NCBI GenBank assembly: GCA_947258705.1
Contig: CAMYJA010000007.1
Coordinates: 12,074-76,073, forward strand
Source: an uncultured Hyphomicrobiaceae bacterium
GTDB lineage: Bacteria; Pseudomonadota; Alphaproteobacteria; Rhizobiales; CAMYJA01
Reading direction: 5' to 3'
DNA: 64,000 bases
Below, piece after piece: positions 63,202 through 64,000 of this stretch; positions within the stretch are counted from its first letter, which is position 1, and each line of letters opens with the position of its first letter. Position numbers and translations under genes: made by a program. The notes under the pieces were generated by a model that saw only the letters and a program-made list of their open reading frames with translations, was not told the DNA's origin and made no database searches.

Positions 63202-64000
63202 ATGAGATGCTTACGGCTCGTCGACAGCGCGTGTATTGCGCTGATTGCTCTGGCTATGGTGGCCGCCGGGCCGGTGACCGCTTCGGCCAAACCTAAATAT
63301 TCAGCAATCGTGATAGACCGGAATACAGGCAAGACCCTTTATTCAAGGAATGCGGACGCACAGCGATACCCAGCTTCTCTTACCAAAATGATGACGCTCT
63401 ATATCGTTTTCGATCTCATCGAGAGCGGGCGGTTGAGTTATAAGTCGCAATTGCGCGTGACGGCTAATGCCGCTCGACAGCAGCCGTCGAAACTCGGCCT
63501 GAAAACGAACTCGAAGATTTCTCTGCACAATGCCATCAGGGCGCTTGTGACGAAGTCCGCCAATGATGTGGCGGTGACGATTGCGGAAAACCTGGCGGGC
63601 ACGGAGGCAAAATTCGCGCGGATCATGACCTGGAAAGCGCGCCAGATCGGCATGAAAAAAACTGTCTTTAAAAATGCCTCGGGACTGCCCAATTCGCGGC
63701 AGGTAACGACGGCCCGGGACATGGCCATGCTCGGCGACCGGCTCATTGCTGATTTTCCCAAGCATTACAGCTTTTTCAAACAACGGTATTTTGCCTATAA
63801 GGGCCGGTCCTACCGCAATCACAATTCGCTTCTGCATAATTTCAAGGGTACGGACGGCATCAAAACCGGTTATACGCGGGCCTCCGGTTTTAACCTCGTG
63901 GCTTCGGTGAAACGTGGCGGCAAGCATCTCATCGGTGTGGTGATGGGCGGCAAAACCTCACGCCATCGCAACGCCAATATGCGAACCATGCTGGCCGGCG
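63202..64000 (+). CDS. D-alanyl-D-alanine carboxypeptidase (peptidase S11), 3' end outside window
   Basis: The gene runs off the window without a stop, so it is missing from the track. It has a signal peptide (LVDSACIALIALAMVAAG), then the S11 motifs: PASLTKMM (SxxK), SANDVA (SxN) and GIKTGYT (KTG). It also has ASGLPNSRQVTTARDMAML, typical of the family. It trims D-Ala from peptidoglycan stem peptides in the periplasm. I chose the ATG at 63202 because CAGGG lies six bases in front. The ATG at 63166 is an in-frame alternative. Confidence 0.93.
   Translation, partial: MRCLRLVDSACIALIALAMVAAGPVTASAKPKYSAIVIDRNTGKTLYSRNADAQRYPASLTKMMTLYIVFDLIESGRLSYKSQLRVTANAARQQPSKLGLKTNSKISLHNAIRALVTKSANDVAVTIAENLAGTEAKFARIMTWKARQIGMKKTVFKNASGLPNSRQVTTARDMAMLGDRLIADFPKHYSFFKQRYFAYKGRSYRNHNSLLHNFKGTDGIKTGYTRASGFNLVASVKRGGKHLIGVVMGGKTSRHRNANMRTMLAG

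Noticed and set aside
1-64000. CRISPR array, prophage, insertion sequence or defence island
   Set aside because: No regularly spaced repeats with spacers, no transposase, integrase, Cas, restriction or toxin-antitoxin genes are seen.

Overview
The window is chromosomal DNA from an alphaproteobacterium, most likely Hyphomicrobiales (Rhizobiales-like). The support is the housekeeping gene order (gatC-gatA, ruvX, pyrB-pyrC-plsY-dprA-topA-rnr, DUF983-Nudix, clpS-clpA, rpmG), the DivK-PleD cell-cycle pair, an EipB/DUF1849 envelope protein, DUF2852 and DUF3572 proteins, a PyrX-like pyrC next to pyrB, and a phasin. The genus cannot be told from sequence alone. I see no prophage, insertion sequence, CRISPR array or plasmid gene.

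Layout. 0-4 kb: methyltransferase, DUF302 protein, fatty-acid desaturase, panD, SIMPL-domain protein and a CAT-anticodon tRNA. 4-10 kb: manC and a two-gene RND efflux system without its outer-membrane partner. 10-20 kb: mostly single genes (CBS protein, membrane-anchored EEP phosphohydrolase, quinone reductase plus glutathione transferase, Sel1 and LEA-like small proteins, DUF2062, tRNA-Leu(GAG), double-CDGSH iron-sulfur protein, polysaccharide deacetylase). 19.5-31 kb: mgtE, cspA, gatB, TPR and LprI-like secreted proteins, a broken alpha/beta hydrolase, DUF2852 with a TetR regulator, and gatC-gatA-chorismate mutase. 31-46 kb: a possible lytic-transglycosylase-like protein, ruvX, an AidB-like dehydrogenase and the long plus-strand run pyrB to rnr, followed by DUF983 and a Nudix hydrolase. 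46-54 kb: phasin, clpS-clpA, HIT, FemAB-like, GDPD-RidA and eipB. 55-58.5 kb: a small copper locus (Tat-exported multicopper oxidase and a divergent DUF411 protein) beside a divergent GST/TetR pair. 58.5-64 kb: ROK kinase, DUF3572, divK-pleD, rpmG (too short for the ORF track) and a D,D-carboxypeptidase running off the end.

How the parts work together. GatB and GatCA form the tRNA amidotransferase used where direct Asn- or Gln-tRNA charging is absent. PyrB and the metal-ligand-deficient PyrC homologue are probably one complex. ClpS feeds N-degron substrates to ClpA. DivK and PleD connect polarity signalling to cyclic-di-GMP. The copper genes share one symmetric promoter of the MerR/CueR type.

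The most notable signals are regulatory DNA and gene decay rather than a new multi-gene system: (1) a perfect CueR-like palindrome that reads as the same 19-bp-spaced promoter on both strands; (2) matching palindromes upstream of a tetR gene and the adjacent DUF2852 gene; (3) a secreted alpha/beta hydrolase that has lost its nucleophile elbow by deletion and frameshift; (4) a pyrC whose metal ligands are all replaced; (5) several structured intergenic repeats, one built of clustered CTAG tetranucleotides. I found nothing that I would call a convincing new defence or mobile system.
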